Part shown: positions 1 through 10,864 of the stretch, one piece after another | Numbering within the stretch: position 1 is the stretch's first letter | Layout: each line of letters opens with the position of its first letter | From: Taenia hydatigena | Lineage: Eukaryota; Platyhelminthes; Cestoda; Cyclophyllidea; Taeniidae | Direction: 5' to 3' | Length of the DNA stretch: 64,000 bases | NCBI GenBank assembly: GCA_036345935.2 | Contig: JADWOT020000010.1 | Coordinates: 10,135,412 to 10,199,411 of the forward strand | Translations under genes and position numbers: made by a program | The notes under the pieces: generated by a model | Seen by the model: the letters and a program-made list of their open reading frames with translations, nothing else | What the model was told of the DNA's origin: nothing | Databases searched by the model: none

Positions 1-575
1 CGCGAACTTACCGCATCTCTCACAGCGACTTCGACTTGATTCCTTAGCCACTTAGTCAGCAGTCAAAGGTGGTCTGGTTAGAGCAGGGACAAACTGCGCT
101 GATATGCTCCATTATGTTGAGTTCTACCCTACTCTGGCCATTTACCTTATTAAGTAGCAGTCCGATCCCAAGTTTCTGGTTTATCTTACTCGGTGTCCAT
201 TTCTATGATTGCAGGTCTTGGTAAACATCCAATCTTTTGAAGCAGTGAAAGGTGTGCTGATGTTAGTTTTTTGGAAAGCAAAGTACCAGATTCCCTGTTA
301 ATGCTTTAGACCTACACCTAAAGCCTGTGCTTAGCTCATTAATAGTGCTGGAATAAAGTAGTGCTTCACTTTTCGCAAGTGTAACACAAACTACGTTAGA
401 TGTGCAAAAATCACTGCGGCAACAGAACACCCGTTGGCTAAACCGCTTCACCGCATCAGAGTAGAAGGGCGTGGTTAGGAGGTCCATGAAATGCGTGAAG
501 GGTTTTGTCTCAAGCTACAAGGTGGTGCAACATGCTTGGAGCCAACAAGAAATACGACGATTACTCAAAACATTC
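1..575 (+). repeat. F-box unit tail, copy a (no CDS in window)
   Basis: This stretch matches 53,810-54,340 in the same orientation, i.e. the distal 3' part of the intact F-box-like unit at 51-54.7k. Inverted copies lie at 47.9-48.5k and 20.2-20.8k, and direct ones at 25.35-25.8k and 27.52-27.70k. By orientation, a plus-strand F-box-like gene would be expected just left of base 1. Short frames inside it are not shared intact between copies, so no gene is called. Confidence 0.75.
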
Positions 576-584
576 TCTGCAGAC

Positions 585-1040
585 TTTACCTCGCTTGTCC
601 ACTCATTCTTACTACTTTTCCATCATTTGCTCATGAGATACCTGACTGTTGTCCAGATTGAATTGGGTAGAGAAAATGGCAGATTTAGTTTATGTTACAT
701 GTACCGTTCCTTCGCCAATCTTCCATCAGATCATATAGCACCAGTGCAGTAATTATTGAGATCAAGCCTTTGTGGTTGACTGAATGCAAATTTTGTTGTA
801 CACCAGTGATGATTAGTAATGAGCGAAATGCTTTCACGAATGCAGATAGCCTACTTACATGCTTTTAACAAACACAGGGATAGTTGATATCAAAGGAGGT
901 GCTATCCTCATATTATTCCAATATTTCGATGGCAGGTTTCCTTACCTGCTAAGATGGCTCATTAGGTTTCCATTCCCATGCTTAAGCCAACGGAGGCTAA
1001 CCCCATCATCTGAATGCACACACCACGCCTTGTCAGGATG
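585..1040 (+). repeat. F-box unit leader, copy a
   Basis: This is a direct copy of 51,055-51,530, the region that precedes the 5' flank of the intact F-box-like gene. An inverted partial copy ends copy c at 21,960-22,130. The match is close, including a shared run of about 90 bases around 770-860. Near 950 a stretch of several dozen bases present at 51.43-51.48k is missing. It joins directly to the tail fragment at about 575, a tail-to-leader order expected for head-to-tail units. Confidence 0.75.
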
Positions 1041-1589
1041 ACCTTTTGCATTTCCTCACCCCTTTCATTCTAATCAGGAACCTGGCAATTCATTTAACTT
1101 GACTAATGCAACTTTGCTTTGCTCACAACTGGACAACCCTGGCATTCCTGTTTTATTAATAAATCGCAAGAAAGGACTGCATTTTTGCTGCTACACGCGA
1201 TTTAAAACAGCGATGCGTTTTCCGATAAAAATGTATACGCAAGTGCGTGGTGCCTAAAAGCCGACATGCTAAATGTGAAGGAATATTGTCTGAGCAGTTG
1301 AGAGCCGGTCCCTAAGCAATTATCGCTTCACAAGCTGTAAATAATTGAGCCTGCTCATTTTACGGGCAGTTACATGGATATATGCGAGGTGGGTGCGTAG
1401 GTGCGGAAGTTAAGTAAAGGAGATTGGCGGCTGTTCGAATACACACATGCGATTGACCCGGTAATGTTGCGCTTGTGATGGAAGCGTGGAATTAACACAA
1501 GCTAAAATGTAGTGATGTGCCTGCCACCACAAGCCTGTCAGATGAGATGCAGTCCCAGTAGCAGTGCTGTTTTGTCGTAACACACGCCA
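1041..1589. other. No recognised content
   Basis: I see no homology to other parts of the window, no long frame and no RNA gene here. It separates the leader fragment from module M. Confidence 0.4.
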
Positions 1590-1870
1590 TTAATCCTTGG
1601 TATGTTGCCCCTTATCTCCCTTGCTGGTCTCCCTCACTTACTTCCATCCACCTTCCTTAGACCAGTAGCTGTCTCCATCAGCATCACGGACAATAATCTT
1701 ACTTCCGTGGTTGGCAACCTCTTTGTGAGCACCCTAAGAACCCTTTTAGAATTTGAATACACCTAACACCGGAATTACAGAAAGCAGTTGGCTACCTCTT
1801 TGGCTTCGTGGTTCATTGGCCCTCCCAGAATCACATTCAACTAACTGAAAAGGCTGGTTTGTGTGTCGAC
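1590..1870 (+). repeat. Module M, third copy
   Basis: Homologous to 16,613-16,816 (plus) and to 18,068-18,352 (minus). It begins sharply at the bases CATTAATCC and runs through to 1,870, so it covers the part of the 18k copy that is absent at 16.8k. All three copies keep an open frame of about 55-60 codons containing GMLPLI and LPHLLPST. The differences among copies are mainly replacements, so coding is not supported. Confidence 0.75.
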
Positions 1871-2365
1871 TCACCTACTAATTAAACATTCTTCAAATCT
1901 AGCAAACATTCTTTAAAACCAGCCACACGGAGGACTCTGCTCTGGGTTGCAAATTGATCTGCCACCAATGCCCTAGGCAATCCCAGAGAAGGAATCGTTT
2001 GGTTGGATTATATCTGCGGCTGCGCATTTCACTCAAAGCCGCCAAAAGTTGGACTGTCCTAATCCGTTCGCGTTTTGGCATGAAAAGAAGCACAACCGGT
2101 GATCAGCAGCACCCTCTTGTTAATACTCGCACACCTAATCACAAATTTGCAGACTCAAGTAGGAGGAAGTTGTCTTAGCACTCCGGACGTCAAATTTTAA
2201 CAAAACACATAAGCAAAAAAAGGGAATGCAGCCTGGAACAGAGTGTTACAATGCAATCCCATGTACCAAAGCAAAGTGTGGGATAGCGGGATGGCATAAA
2301 AGGGCAGGTTTTATCCAAATCCTAATACGGGTGGATTCCGTGACACATTTTTGTCCTTGGCTGCT
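1871..2365 (-). repeat. 3' flank of F-box unit, copy b
   Basis: Non-coding sequence downstream of the F-box-like gene at 2,366-3,337. It matches 48,800-49,238 (same orientation), 53,049-53,490 (inverted) and, more loosely, 24.1-24.6k. Its conservation beside the CDS shows that the gene was copied with its 3' surroundings. No AATAAA signal in the correct strand was evident close to the stop codon. Confidence 0.7.
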
Positions 2366-3337
2366 TCATGCAGCATCGATGTTGGCTATTTGCAACGCAG
2401 CCATTTGGAACGCCTCATACAGATTCACGAACCATCCATCCTGTTGGTGCAGACGACACACCCTCCACCAATTATGAGGTGGAAGTCTCGCTGCAGTTCT
2501 GCCGTACCTCCGCAATGCGATTCTGTCAAGTCTGTGAAGACTGGTTATGAGATGCTCAAAACACTCACCCGAAGAGGCAAGATTTTGTGTCTCTTGCGAT
2601 TTTATGTCCAAGATGAAGAGCAGTAAAGGGCGAGTCAACTGTTTAACAGTGAGGTTGGTGATGCGGAAAATGAGGCGTTTCAATCCAGTTGGAAGACTGC
2701 ACCCAACTTGACATTGACGTGCAGAATCGATCATGTACACCACACTGTCGAATGCGCGGAGATAAGACGCCTTGAAGGACCTATGATAGCGGTCATTTCT
2801 CCCTTCTATGTATTCTTCATTGATATGAACCTCAAGGTTAGTCAAGAAAGCGACCATTTCAATAAGATCAGGTCCAACGGGGTAGTTCAGTTGCAGTGGT
2901 CTTCCACACCTATAAGCAGCATAATGGAGAGAAGGCCAAAGGGGATGAAGGGGACCCAAATCCCTTACGCTGCATCCAAGCATTAGAAATCTAATGATCC
3001 TGCCACAATCAGATAGGACATGGTCTATGTACTGCGGAGTGAATCGGCAACATTCTTGGTAGCATCGTAGAGCACTGATTAGAACCATTCCTTCTGATTG
3101 TGTATTCACATCTGGGTCAGATTCTCTCTTCGCAAAGGCACGAGTGGAATACAGCATACAACCAATTTTTGCATCCATCCACTCCATTTGTGTCACGTAA
3201 CTGCGCAAAATGCCTTTGATGATGAGAGACCTGAGAACCGACCTCATGTAGGGCATTACTTCACACACATTGACGATGTCCATGGCAGCAAGGTATTTGC
3301 AAATCTTGATTCGTACATGTTGAGGAATCCTCTCCAT
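2366..3337 (-). CDS. F-box-like protein, full-length copy b
   Basis: A single open frame of 323 residues from an ATG at 3,337. The N-terminus reads MERIPQHVRIKICKYL and then AMDIVNVCE, which has the spacing of an F-box: a Pro near the start, a hydrophobic helix, then a D-[IL]-x-x-[VL]-C segment. F-box proteins usually bind Skp1 and select substrates for SCF ubiquitin ligases; that role is inferred from this short region only. The rest (residues 60-323) resembles no family I can name and has no visible LRR, WD40 or kelch repeats. It is about 70% identical to the 338-residue copy at 52,032-53,048 and ends some 15 residues earlier, lacking that copy's polar C-terminal tail. In the first 66 codons the two differ at 12 replacement and 6 silent positions. 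An in-frame GTG lies four codons upstream, but ATG is the better start for a eukaryote. Intronless in what can be seen. It could be expressed or a recently silenced duplicate. Confidence 0.55.
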   Translation of the reverse strand: MERIPQHVRIKICKYLAAMDIVNVCEVMPYMRSVLRSLIIKGILRSYVTQMEWMDAKIGCMLYSTRAFAKRESDPDVNTQSEGMVLISALRCYQECCRFTPQYIDHVLSDCGRIIRFLMLGCSVRDLGPLHPLWPSLHYAAYRCGRPLQLNYPVGPDLIEMVAFLTNLEVHINEEYIEGRNDRYHRSFKASYLRAFDSVVYMIDSARQCQVGCSLPTGLKRLIFRITNLTVKQLTRPLLLFILDIKSQETQNLASSGECFEHLITSLHRLDRIALRRYGRTAARLPPHNWWRVCRLHQQDGWFVNLYEAFQMAALQIANIDAA

Positions 3338-3901
3338 CGTGCACCTCACAGATTCGGTAAGTGAATTTTAACTCCGACTTGTGATTTATTCGCTATTAGC
3401 AGAGTTTGCTTGAGTAAAATGCATGAATGCGCGCCTGATTCGAGTTAACCATTGCCGTGAGGCAAGTATTTGGTCTGACTAGGCCACCGACTGCGCAATC
3501 TGCCAGGTTTGCTCCAGCCAAATGCTTCATGCACTTTCGCCATCCATTATATTCCATCAGGGCTGCAACGTTTCCCACTCTTCTATTCAATGGCACTTAC
3601 TATTCTATTTGGATTTCCTTTTACCACATTTTAGAGTTTAGGCTAATCGTCGGTTACAGACTGTGCGACGGCAATGTAGAGGTCTTAGTTTGTTGCCCCG
3701 TTTTCATTTTAATCTTACTCTTGACAACTCAATTGGCTGCAACACACTTTAACTTCTCTGCCCATTTTGATGTGTAGGAACAATGCATGATGAAGTGCAA
3801 CTTAAAATGCCAAATTCTGACAACGCGTGGCGTGTGCATTCAGATGATGGGATTAGCCTCCGTTGGCAAAAGCGTGGGGATGGAAATCTGGTGAGCCAAT
3901 T
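3338..3901 (-). repeat. 5' flank of F-box unit, copy b
   Basis: Upstream region shared with 51,530-52,031 (inverted), 21,449-22,010 (same orientation), 30,480-30,900, 44.9-45.19k and 57.15-57.45k. The core reads TTGGATTTCC on plus and a run about 60 bases long around 3,590-3,650 recurs in all copies. It includes a 66-codon frame on minus (3,396-3,596) with a counterpart at 51,773-51,973. It is the best candidate for promoter and leader of the gene, but I cannot point to a TATA box with confidence. Confidence 0.65.
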
Positions 3902-4303
3902 CGCACAGATCTAGTGCCACTAAAAATCCAATTAAATCATGCAGAAGGCTTGCTTAACTGAGTGAGCGTTGGTACAAAATCCTTGTCCCATTTTTGAAAA
4001 AAAACGTTGAGGAATAGGTCGCCACTGCGTGCGAAACCCACATCGTGATGTATGTGATGAATTTCTGCAGTGAAGTGTCATAGTAGGCACCGCATATTAT
4101 ACATGTTAAGGAGCCTCATGAACCTTCTCACTCACAGCACCTTCGATGCGACACGTCGCCCTCCATCGCCACTCGCCAGACAGAGACGGTGGCGGACGCG
4201 TGTAAAGATTTTGGAGGTCCTGAGGTGCATGTTGACCCATGCAATTGTTGGAGATTGCGGCGTCTCCAACGAAAGGGTGGGCCTTGCTCCAATTCCTTAC
4301 GAA
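3902..4303 (+). repeat. Module J
   Basis: Very similar to 22,418-22,880 in the same orientation. The left edge is sharp: both copies begin at CGCACAGATCTAG although the sequence before differs. A short inverted piece lies at 8,045-8,150. The 22k copy carries about 30 extra bases near 22,690 and 34 near 22,820. No protein family was recognised. Confidence 0.75.
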
Positions 4304-4411
4304 CAGCGCAGCCCTCGACTTCAATTCTTAGATGGCACCGCAATGCTATTGGCACCGAGCATCCTTCATCATCCACTGCTGCAGCACATTCACAGTTTGT
4401 TTTTCCAATGT
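4304..4411 (+). repeat. Module K
   Basis: About 100 bases beginning after CAGCGC. It matches 59,018-59,119 directly and 42,262-42,365 inverted; those two are arms of palindrome P1. It sits between modules J and D here, but next to different sequence in P1. Confidence 0.7.
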
Positions 4412-5270
4412 CTGAAGTTACCGGTTCTTGGACGTTGATTGAACGGAACACATTCGGAAGGCTAAAGGAGATGTCACGTTGCAAAGAAACTATCGGCCTA
4501 AACTTTAGACATCTAACACACACTCCAGCTGTATCAGTGGATATGAATGCATCCTCCAAACAATCAGGAATGGAAGTAAAGCTCTGTCATTCAAGCACAA
4601 ATTCAAGCTGTACTCCTGCCTGGCCCGTTGTGGGCATCGCGTTGGTACATGATGGAGAAATGACCACCCTAAACGGTGGAACAGGGATTGACACTCAGTT
4701 GGGTGCTGGATGGAACTAGTAGTCAGAGGAGAAGGAAATTCAGCGTCTGATCTAGTGTCAGTGGAGTTCATGTGAGCTGCAACAGGGTTAACACCAACTA
4801 CTGGTTAAGCAGCTCGAAGTTCAAGTCGAGTTCACTGTGAGCGATTCGGTGGGGCGATCCGCTCCCTGCATTCTGCTTGTGCTTAATTAACAACAACTCA
4901 AACACACAGATTGTTAATTTGGAAGCCCAGAAATTCTTGGGTGGGCAATGTAGAGCCTTCGAACTCTTAACGCGTGTTTCGATACCCGTTGTACAGGCGT
5001 CACAACTCATTTGTCCTCGCTACTCACCCTCGCATCATGCTAACAATCAAGGATGATAACTAAGTTGTCTGATGTTCTCTCAGCATGTTGTGTGCACGAG
5101 TACACGGAAATGTGGTATGATAGCCCATGAGTTATATGTGATGGGTAAACATAGGTACAAATAAAGTAAAAAGATAAGATTTAAAGTCTTCGTTAGTTCT
5201 ACGCAGGCTGTTTAGCGTTGTGGAGAGTTGAGTTGGCTACTTGAGGACGAACTTTCACCATTGTTCATGG
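4412..5270 (+). repeat. Module D, long copy with conserved frame
   Basis: Matches 50,081-50,930 in inverted orientation over its whole length, 26,930-27,330 directly, and 7,400-7,600 inverted over a short core. A plus-strand frame ending at 4,719 contains TPAVSVDMNA and GTGIDTQLGAGWN. The 50.6-50.9k copy keeps the same frame for 100 codons with many conservative changes, while the 27k copy is broken. I do not recognise the product. It may be a transposon or host exon fragment. Confidence 0.7.
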
Positions 5271-7399
5271 TGACCTGAACTGAAATCATGATCCGTCTAC
5301 TCAGCCGCCAATGGTGTTCACTATGCATCTCAGATGAACTCCGTCTGCATTTAATAGAATGCTGAGTGCCACATTCCTCGGACATTTGGACTAACTGCTT
5401 GATAGCATCAGCTCACATTTTATGGTAACCACTTGCATGCGGGGTAGTTCCGTGAGCAGATGCTCCTAAAGAGGCAAAGGGAGGCAAGATACATGTCAGT
5501 GATTAGGAACGAGTACAGTGCTATTATGCATAGGCGTTGTAAAGACTTCGCTAGCCAAAGACTCGAGGTGGAGGAGCACACATCTCTGTGACAATGCGGC
5601 TATAAGGTTAGAACCGGATCTAATAGGCCTTTTCTCCCAGTGAGTACCTCTGTTCCACATATTAACTCGAAGTTGCATTTGAAAACAAATGTGGTTCATC
5701 GGGAAGCAAAATACAGCATAGTTTTGCCTACCTCCTGTAGCTATTTGCCCCATAGCAATGAATAGCAACGGTCACAATGAATAAAGAATTCTTTTTAGGT
5801 TTTAAGCATGTCCATTCTAGGGTTTCATTGACATGCTCGTCTCGGTATCCGCTGATCTGCCAGCATTATTCAAACAACCATGCTAACGCGGGTTTCGTGC
5901 CACATTTGCTGACACCACTAACTCATCTCTTTCCACAGACTTGCTACAAACCAGCGACGCGATCAGTTGATTTACGGCGAATGTTTTTAAGCAAGCTCAC
6001 CATTCCACTCATCACGCATTGTGTGGGCACCAGAGCTGCCATTGAGTTCTGTGAGAACTCAGTGGCTTCCTCAATTTTGCTACTCTACTTCCATGGAATG
6101 GTAGCGATTCCGCAAACAGCAAATCCTTTTGTAATATAGGTAGCGACTGCACCACATTTACTTTTGCGGAACCGATTACGATTAGATTATGGGAGAAAAA
6201 TGGTCACCTAAATGTCTTTCAGTCTTCTTGAGCAGCCATAAAGTATGCTTTTGATATCAGTACAGTGGGCTTCTACTTCAAGCCTGTTGCAATTTGTAAA
6301 CATAATCAAAATGTAGTGTCAAACCAAGGCACATTTATGAAGTCGTAGGCCGCCTTAATATCATCCTTCCCATACTGTGGTAATGATTCCGCCTTGTGTT
6401 GTTAGCAACGATGTTGATCATTAGCACATGGGGCCAAGAAGTAAACGCAGCTATTGTATAAAGGAGTTCCTCCAAATATTCTGACAATTTTTTTGTATTT
6501 TATCTGAATTGTTGACTAGATCATAAAGTAATGTAGGACAATGCTGTAGCAGCATGCATAGCTTCATGTCCAAAAACAATCCGAATGTTTCGTAATCCTG
6601 CTGCTGTCACTTGGGATTCTTCGCAAGTTAAACACTGCTTTCCTCCGTAAATATAAGCGTGCCATGCCGAATGCAGGGTATTTTAGTGTGTCCATGGTAA
6701 ATGGACAGTCCAATGCCTCACAACCGACCACAAAGCAGCATTAAGTTCTGCTCTCAACTCCCCATTTTAGGCGGACATCGAACAAATCAAGCAGTATTGC
6801 CTTCCATCTCCTAAATTTGCAATTGCTTTTAACCCAAGCCACGCCGCAGTGTGCATCACGCTAAAATCACCAGGCGATCGACGCTGGCAAACTCAATGTT
6901 GCAGCTGCGATCAAAGCCAGGACAGGAACTATATGCAAGACGAATCGTGAAGTTGCGCGTTTCTCACAGGCATCGTCACAGTTACAAGGCGACCCGATGT
7001 TCTTGCAGAATTGGTCCTTACATAGGCCACCTCATCATGTTTCCAAGCTAGTAGACATAATGAAATAGGGAATAAGGTTTTACCACCTGCTGCATAAAAC
7101 GTTATGAGAAGGTATTGAGCTAGTTAACTATCTTTTGTGATCCGAGAGTGGGGTCAACGCCAGTCCAGAAAGTCTGCTAACGGAAGGCAGAAAAGGCTCG
7201 TGCTCATGAAGTTAATTAGGACCTCACTCATGGTAGCAGTGCGAGAACCGTGAAGGGTGTCATACCCGCGGATCGACGCAATTACTGGCGTATTGTTGCA
7301 CAGTTTTGTGATGTTAGCCACGGCGACTGTGCAGTTACAGGTGTCTTTTACTATTTTAACCCACAATCTTGCTGCATTGCTCACGGTGACCTGACTTCA
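5271..7399. other. Unassigned region
   Basis: No homology to the rest of the window and no recognisable domain. The longest frame (5,777-6,139, plus, 120 codons) has no family resemblance or supporting splice or promoter context that I can see, so I do not call it a gene. Confidence 0.4.
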
Positions 7400-7600
7400 A
7401 CCGGGAACTACTCAATTGGTAGTAAGTGTTGACCCTGTTACAGCTCGCGTGAAATCCACTGACATTTGATCGCATGCTGGATTTCCGTCGCTTGGCGCTA
7501 CTCCTTCCATCCAGCATCTGAATGATCGGCAGGCCCTGTCCTTCCATTTGGAATGTCCATCCCTCTGCATAGTGTGGCATTGAGATGCTCACTATGGGGC
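7400..7600 (-). repeat. Module D fragment
   Basis: The stretch from about 7,430 to 7,580 is an inverted, diverged copy of 4,650-4,800 and a direct copy of 50,530-50,670. Shared blocks include TCCATCCAGCA and CCACTGACA. Confidence 0.6.
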
Positions 7601-7800
7601 TACTGGAAGCATGACATGAATTACTGATGAGAAGGAGTAGCAGTGCTTCCATTTCCAACTTGTTTACAGATGCACCCGCATTGATGAGCACAGCAGAAAT
7701 GCGCCATGCATAGCGTTTTACTCCTATGAGTTTGCCTCCCCCTTTAGCCAAGGATCTCAAATAAACAACCTTAAGCGTCAAAATTTATCCGCTTCAAAAT

Positions 7801-7945
7801 AACTTCATCACACACCACCACCACTTTGTGCTAAAGCCAATTCCACTTTCTAAAAGTAAAATTCCTAATTGTATTGGATTAAATATGCAAGATTGTTAGT
7901 GTGAGCTAAGAGTAGGAGACATGAAAATGCATTCGACAAATGCGC
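7801..7945 (+). repeat. Module H
   Basis: Direct copy of 24,952-25,086. The best-preserved part is a run of over 40 bases at about 7,888-7,930 that is nearly unchanged. Module I follows both copies in the same order. Confidence 0.75.
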
Positions 7946-8044
7946 CGTAGTTCAGCTTGCAAAGACTGGTCGCAAGGCACTCAAAATTATCACACGCATT
8001 CGCCACCATCTCAGTCTCTTTTGACTTAGCATTCGAGGCAGGTA

Positions 8045-8150
8045 TCGATGAGGGCGACTCGTCACATCGGACGTGATGCAGATGATGATATTCATGAGGC
8101 TCCTGAACGAATATAACAGGCGGTGCCTACTATGACGCTGTAATGCAAAA
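8045..8150 (-). repeat. Module J fragment
   Basis: Inverted, diverged copy of 4,075-4,160. Both contain TTCATGAGGCTCCT or its complement and the GGTGCCTACTATGAC block. This fragment lies inside the otherwise H-I ordered segment. Confidence 0.55.
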
Positions 8151-8530
8151 AGCCATCACTTACATTACGAAGTGGAAACGGCGCTAAGGGACAACAGGTT
8201 GGACGACAGGCTTCTTCATTGACTGCTCTGTTTCAGTGTACTACACTTGAACACCAAACTCCATGGCCATTATAGCGTGAGTCGCATGTTTATTTGGTGC
8301 ATCACGTCAATGAGGCTGTGGTGATGTTCAAGCTAATCCTAATTTACTCTTATGGGCAAGCGATAGTGAATCTAATAGCATTAGTGCTGTGTAGGACTGC
8401 ATCCCCTCATCGCTTAGTTCACTCTGCGATGCGGTAGGCGGGTCGCTGTAAAGTTCCTTTGACTAGGGTGTGCATTTATATCCTCCTTCCAGCAGTTTAA
8501 GCTATCAAATCAGAAAAGGGATCAGGATTT

Positions 8531-8765
8531 TCTGAAATCGCAGGATGCATTGAGGTTTTCTTTACGATCTCGTAGTAGTCTTCTTGGACTATTTGCATAT
8601 TCAAAGAAAAGTTGAGTTGTTATGACTCAAGCACTGTGGCTGCATACTGCCTCCCTCAAGTATGTCCATGGTGTAACAATGAGAAACATTGGAACAAGAG
8701 ACTCAATTGTTGACAGAGGTGATTTAGTCACACGCGTCGACTTAGCTCGTCTAGTCAATTATGCA
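8531..8765 (+). repeat. Module I
   Basis: Direct copy of 26,000-26,225. Both begin with GCAGGATGCATTGAGG and end near TTATGCA, after which the flanks are unrelated. Spacing to module H is about 0.6 kb here and 0.9 kb at 25-26k, so the two loci descend from one larger block. Confidence 0.75.
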
Positions 8766-9116
8766 CTCTGCGACGAATGCACTGCTGAATGTCTGCAGCA
8801 GCACCCACTTTATATCAATGAATAGGAGCATTATACGTAGAGGATGCCAAACCGAGTGTTTAGTGCTTTAGTCGCACGCTGATAGCCATCCGTATGGCCC
8901 ACTTCAATTTCAAATACGGTCTTCTACCTTAAACAGTCAGCCATTTCTTAGAAGCGAACTGCCCGCTCATCCTCAAAGGGTCTGTTTATATCATCACTAT
9001 TCCTGTTCATAAACGCAAGTCTTGAGTGCAGATGCATAAACAATCGAAAGCAAAATACCACAACAGTTTATTTTCCTCTTTTCTGCAAGTCTCTAATTAA
9101 TGGGATCCTTAATTAG

Positions 9117-9430
9117 TCAGCAAAGAGGAGAATTCGGGAAGTTCAAATATATAGAGGAGCAAAGTTGCATCGAATGTTTCGAGGAGCACATGACCCAACC
9201 ACACTTTGGTAAGATTGTAAGTCTGCATGTTACACAAAGGTGAGGTGCATCAACGCAAAATTTGCATTTTAAAAGACGTGCCTTGACAGCATCAAACACT
9301 GCATTCACTTTTACTTGGTACCCTTCATCTGCACATCTTTCCATGTCAATCCATTTAGCACACATTATTTCATTCGAGCACATTATGCTACTCAAATCTT
9401 GTCAATAGACAGCGCTTAGAGCAGCATAAT
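9117..9430 (-). repeat. Module F, partial copy with open frame
   Basis: The minus strand is open for 92 codons and contains DEGYQVKVNAVFDAVKARLL, then CKFCVDAPHL. The same frame appears at 38,615-38,896 (plus) and, with breaks, at 12.0k, 15.1k, 33.7k and 62.1k. Retention of one reading across diverged copies suggests a coding origin. The product is unknown. Confidence 0.6.
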
Positions 9431-9789
9431 GGTGTGTTTGTTTTTTCTAGGTGTACTCGTGCTATAGAATGCAATATCCGAAGGGAGTTTTGGGCTATTC
9501 TTGCCAAATATGCTTGATTGCCATGCTTGATGAGGTGGTTCCTCCCACTGGGAGGTTGGAAGAGGATGTTGGAAACTCTCGTACACCAGAATCATCTCAC
9601 GACAGATAATCTGCTCAATTCTGTGCTTATGCTTGTGGATGGTTCGCTTAGATTAATGATGCACTGCACAACGTTGCCCAGTTCTGCCATGACTGTTCTG
9701 TGAGGCATGACATCCGCATCACTATGCATATCTCCTTTTCAGTACTGTACTGTACAATCGCCCCACTGCAAATGTTTATGCCAGCATAC

Positions 9790-10165
9790 AGCTAAACGGC
9801 CTCTGGTTTTGATATGATAAGGGCTTGACAAATCCCTTTTTTCAATAAACTTCCCCATTGCCAGGTAGTCTTGAGTGTCGAATCATTGCAAAGACATCGA
9901 ATGATTGATGTTGTGCTGCACCTTTCTGCCCCACTTTCTTGTCCAAATCTGGTATTCCCGTAAGCAGTGATGTGTTCATTTACTCTTTCATTTTGTGAGA
10001 ACATGCTATTTATGGCTGCATTGCATGCGTTCGAACCCGGCGCGAGCCGTAATGCGCTTGCATTGAAATTCGGCAATGTCAGAATCGGCATGATGCATGA
10101 TATTTGCTTCGGCTCAATAAATGCACCATCATGCTCAATTTACCGCTTTAAATGACCCTCTGTCT
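9790..10165 (-). pseudogene. Ty3/Gypsy-like pol remnant, RNase H side
   Basis: On minus the frame reads TPILTLPNF, then a SNACNAAI block, then NEHITAYGNTRF. In Gypsy-type pol these places are occupied by the end of the RT connection (AP-[IV]-L-x-x-P-[DN]-F), the first RNase H aspartate segment, and the IAY-x-SR segment. The RNase H aspartate position is not preserved, so the enzyme would be dead. The RT core seen in the partner copy at 35.9-36.25k is missing: about 650 bases are deleted where 10,165 joins 10,190. It lies within IR2. Confidence 0.6.
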
Positions 10166-10189
10166 GTTTTTTGGTTAATGTAACTCCTT

Positions 10190-10620
10190 TAGCTATTTGA
10201 TGATGTCACCAGCGCCTTCCAACGGCAGCGAAACAGCTGCATTGACCTCATTCCTTTTTTCGGCTGTTGAAGGTGCTCTCAGCGAGGTTTGAGATGGTTT
10301 TGATGTTACGCAGGAAATCTGTAGTCCAAATGGCTCAAATCCTGTTCTCCAGCTCATTTTTAGTAGCACTGTATACGGTTATGACTGGTTTAATGCTCTG
10401 GTTGTAATAGACCTTCCGTCCGTGAGAATTGGCCTAAAATATGCTGAATGTTACAGGACCCATCCAGTCATGAGCGTCTCACTGCACCCAGAGACTGCTT
10501 TTTAAGTCCGCCAATACTTGCGCCAACTTTGCACAATCCCTTAACTCAGTTGTTCTTATAATAAAGACCATTCAAATGCCAGTTTTGATCAACTTATTTG
10601 TGATCTTTAGCGCACTGAAA
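10190..10620 (-). repeat. Pol-upstream stretch, left copy
   Basis: Inverted copy of 35,240-35,650. In the right arm this stretch sits just 5' of the Gypsy-like pol, so it is probably more of the same element, heavily decayed. The minus-strand reading has several stops. Confidence 0.55.
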
Positions 10621-10864
10621 CCCCCATTACTTACTGAGAAGAAGAATGCACGCGGAAGACTTGAACATAACGTCAATGTGGTGGTCGAAGTGGATTAGGA
10701 TATCACATCGACTCTAGTTGCAGGAATGCACATACATACACGCACCGATGAGAAGGTCTATTTCGAAAGAGCATTTGGCAAATCAGATGGGGTTGTCAGT
10801 AGACAAGAGTTTGCAGTTTGAAAAGGCTGCAATTGGCGTTTAGCGATCGTCTGTAGTGGGCGGA

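Noticed and set aside
5777..6139. 120-codon plus frame as a gene
   Set aside because: No family resemblance, no second copy and no splice or promoter context. A chance frame of this length is plausible in 64 kb.
10021..10045. T-loop-like GCGTTCGAACCCGGCGC, possible tRNA
   Set aside because: No acceptor, D or anticodon stems can be drawn around it, and the bases belong to the Gypsy-like RNase H reading on minus.
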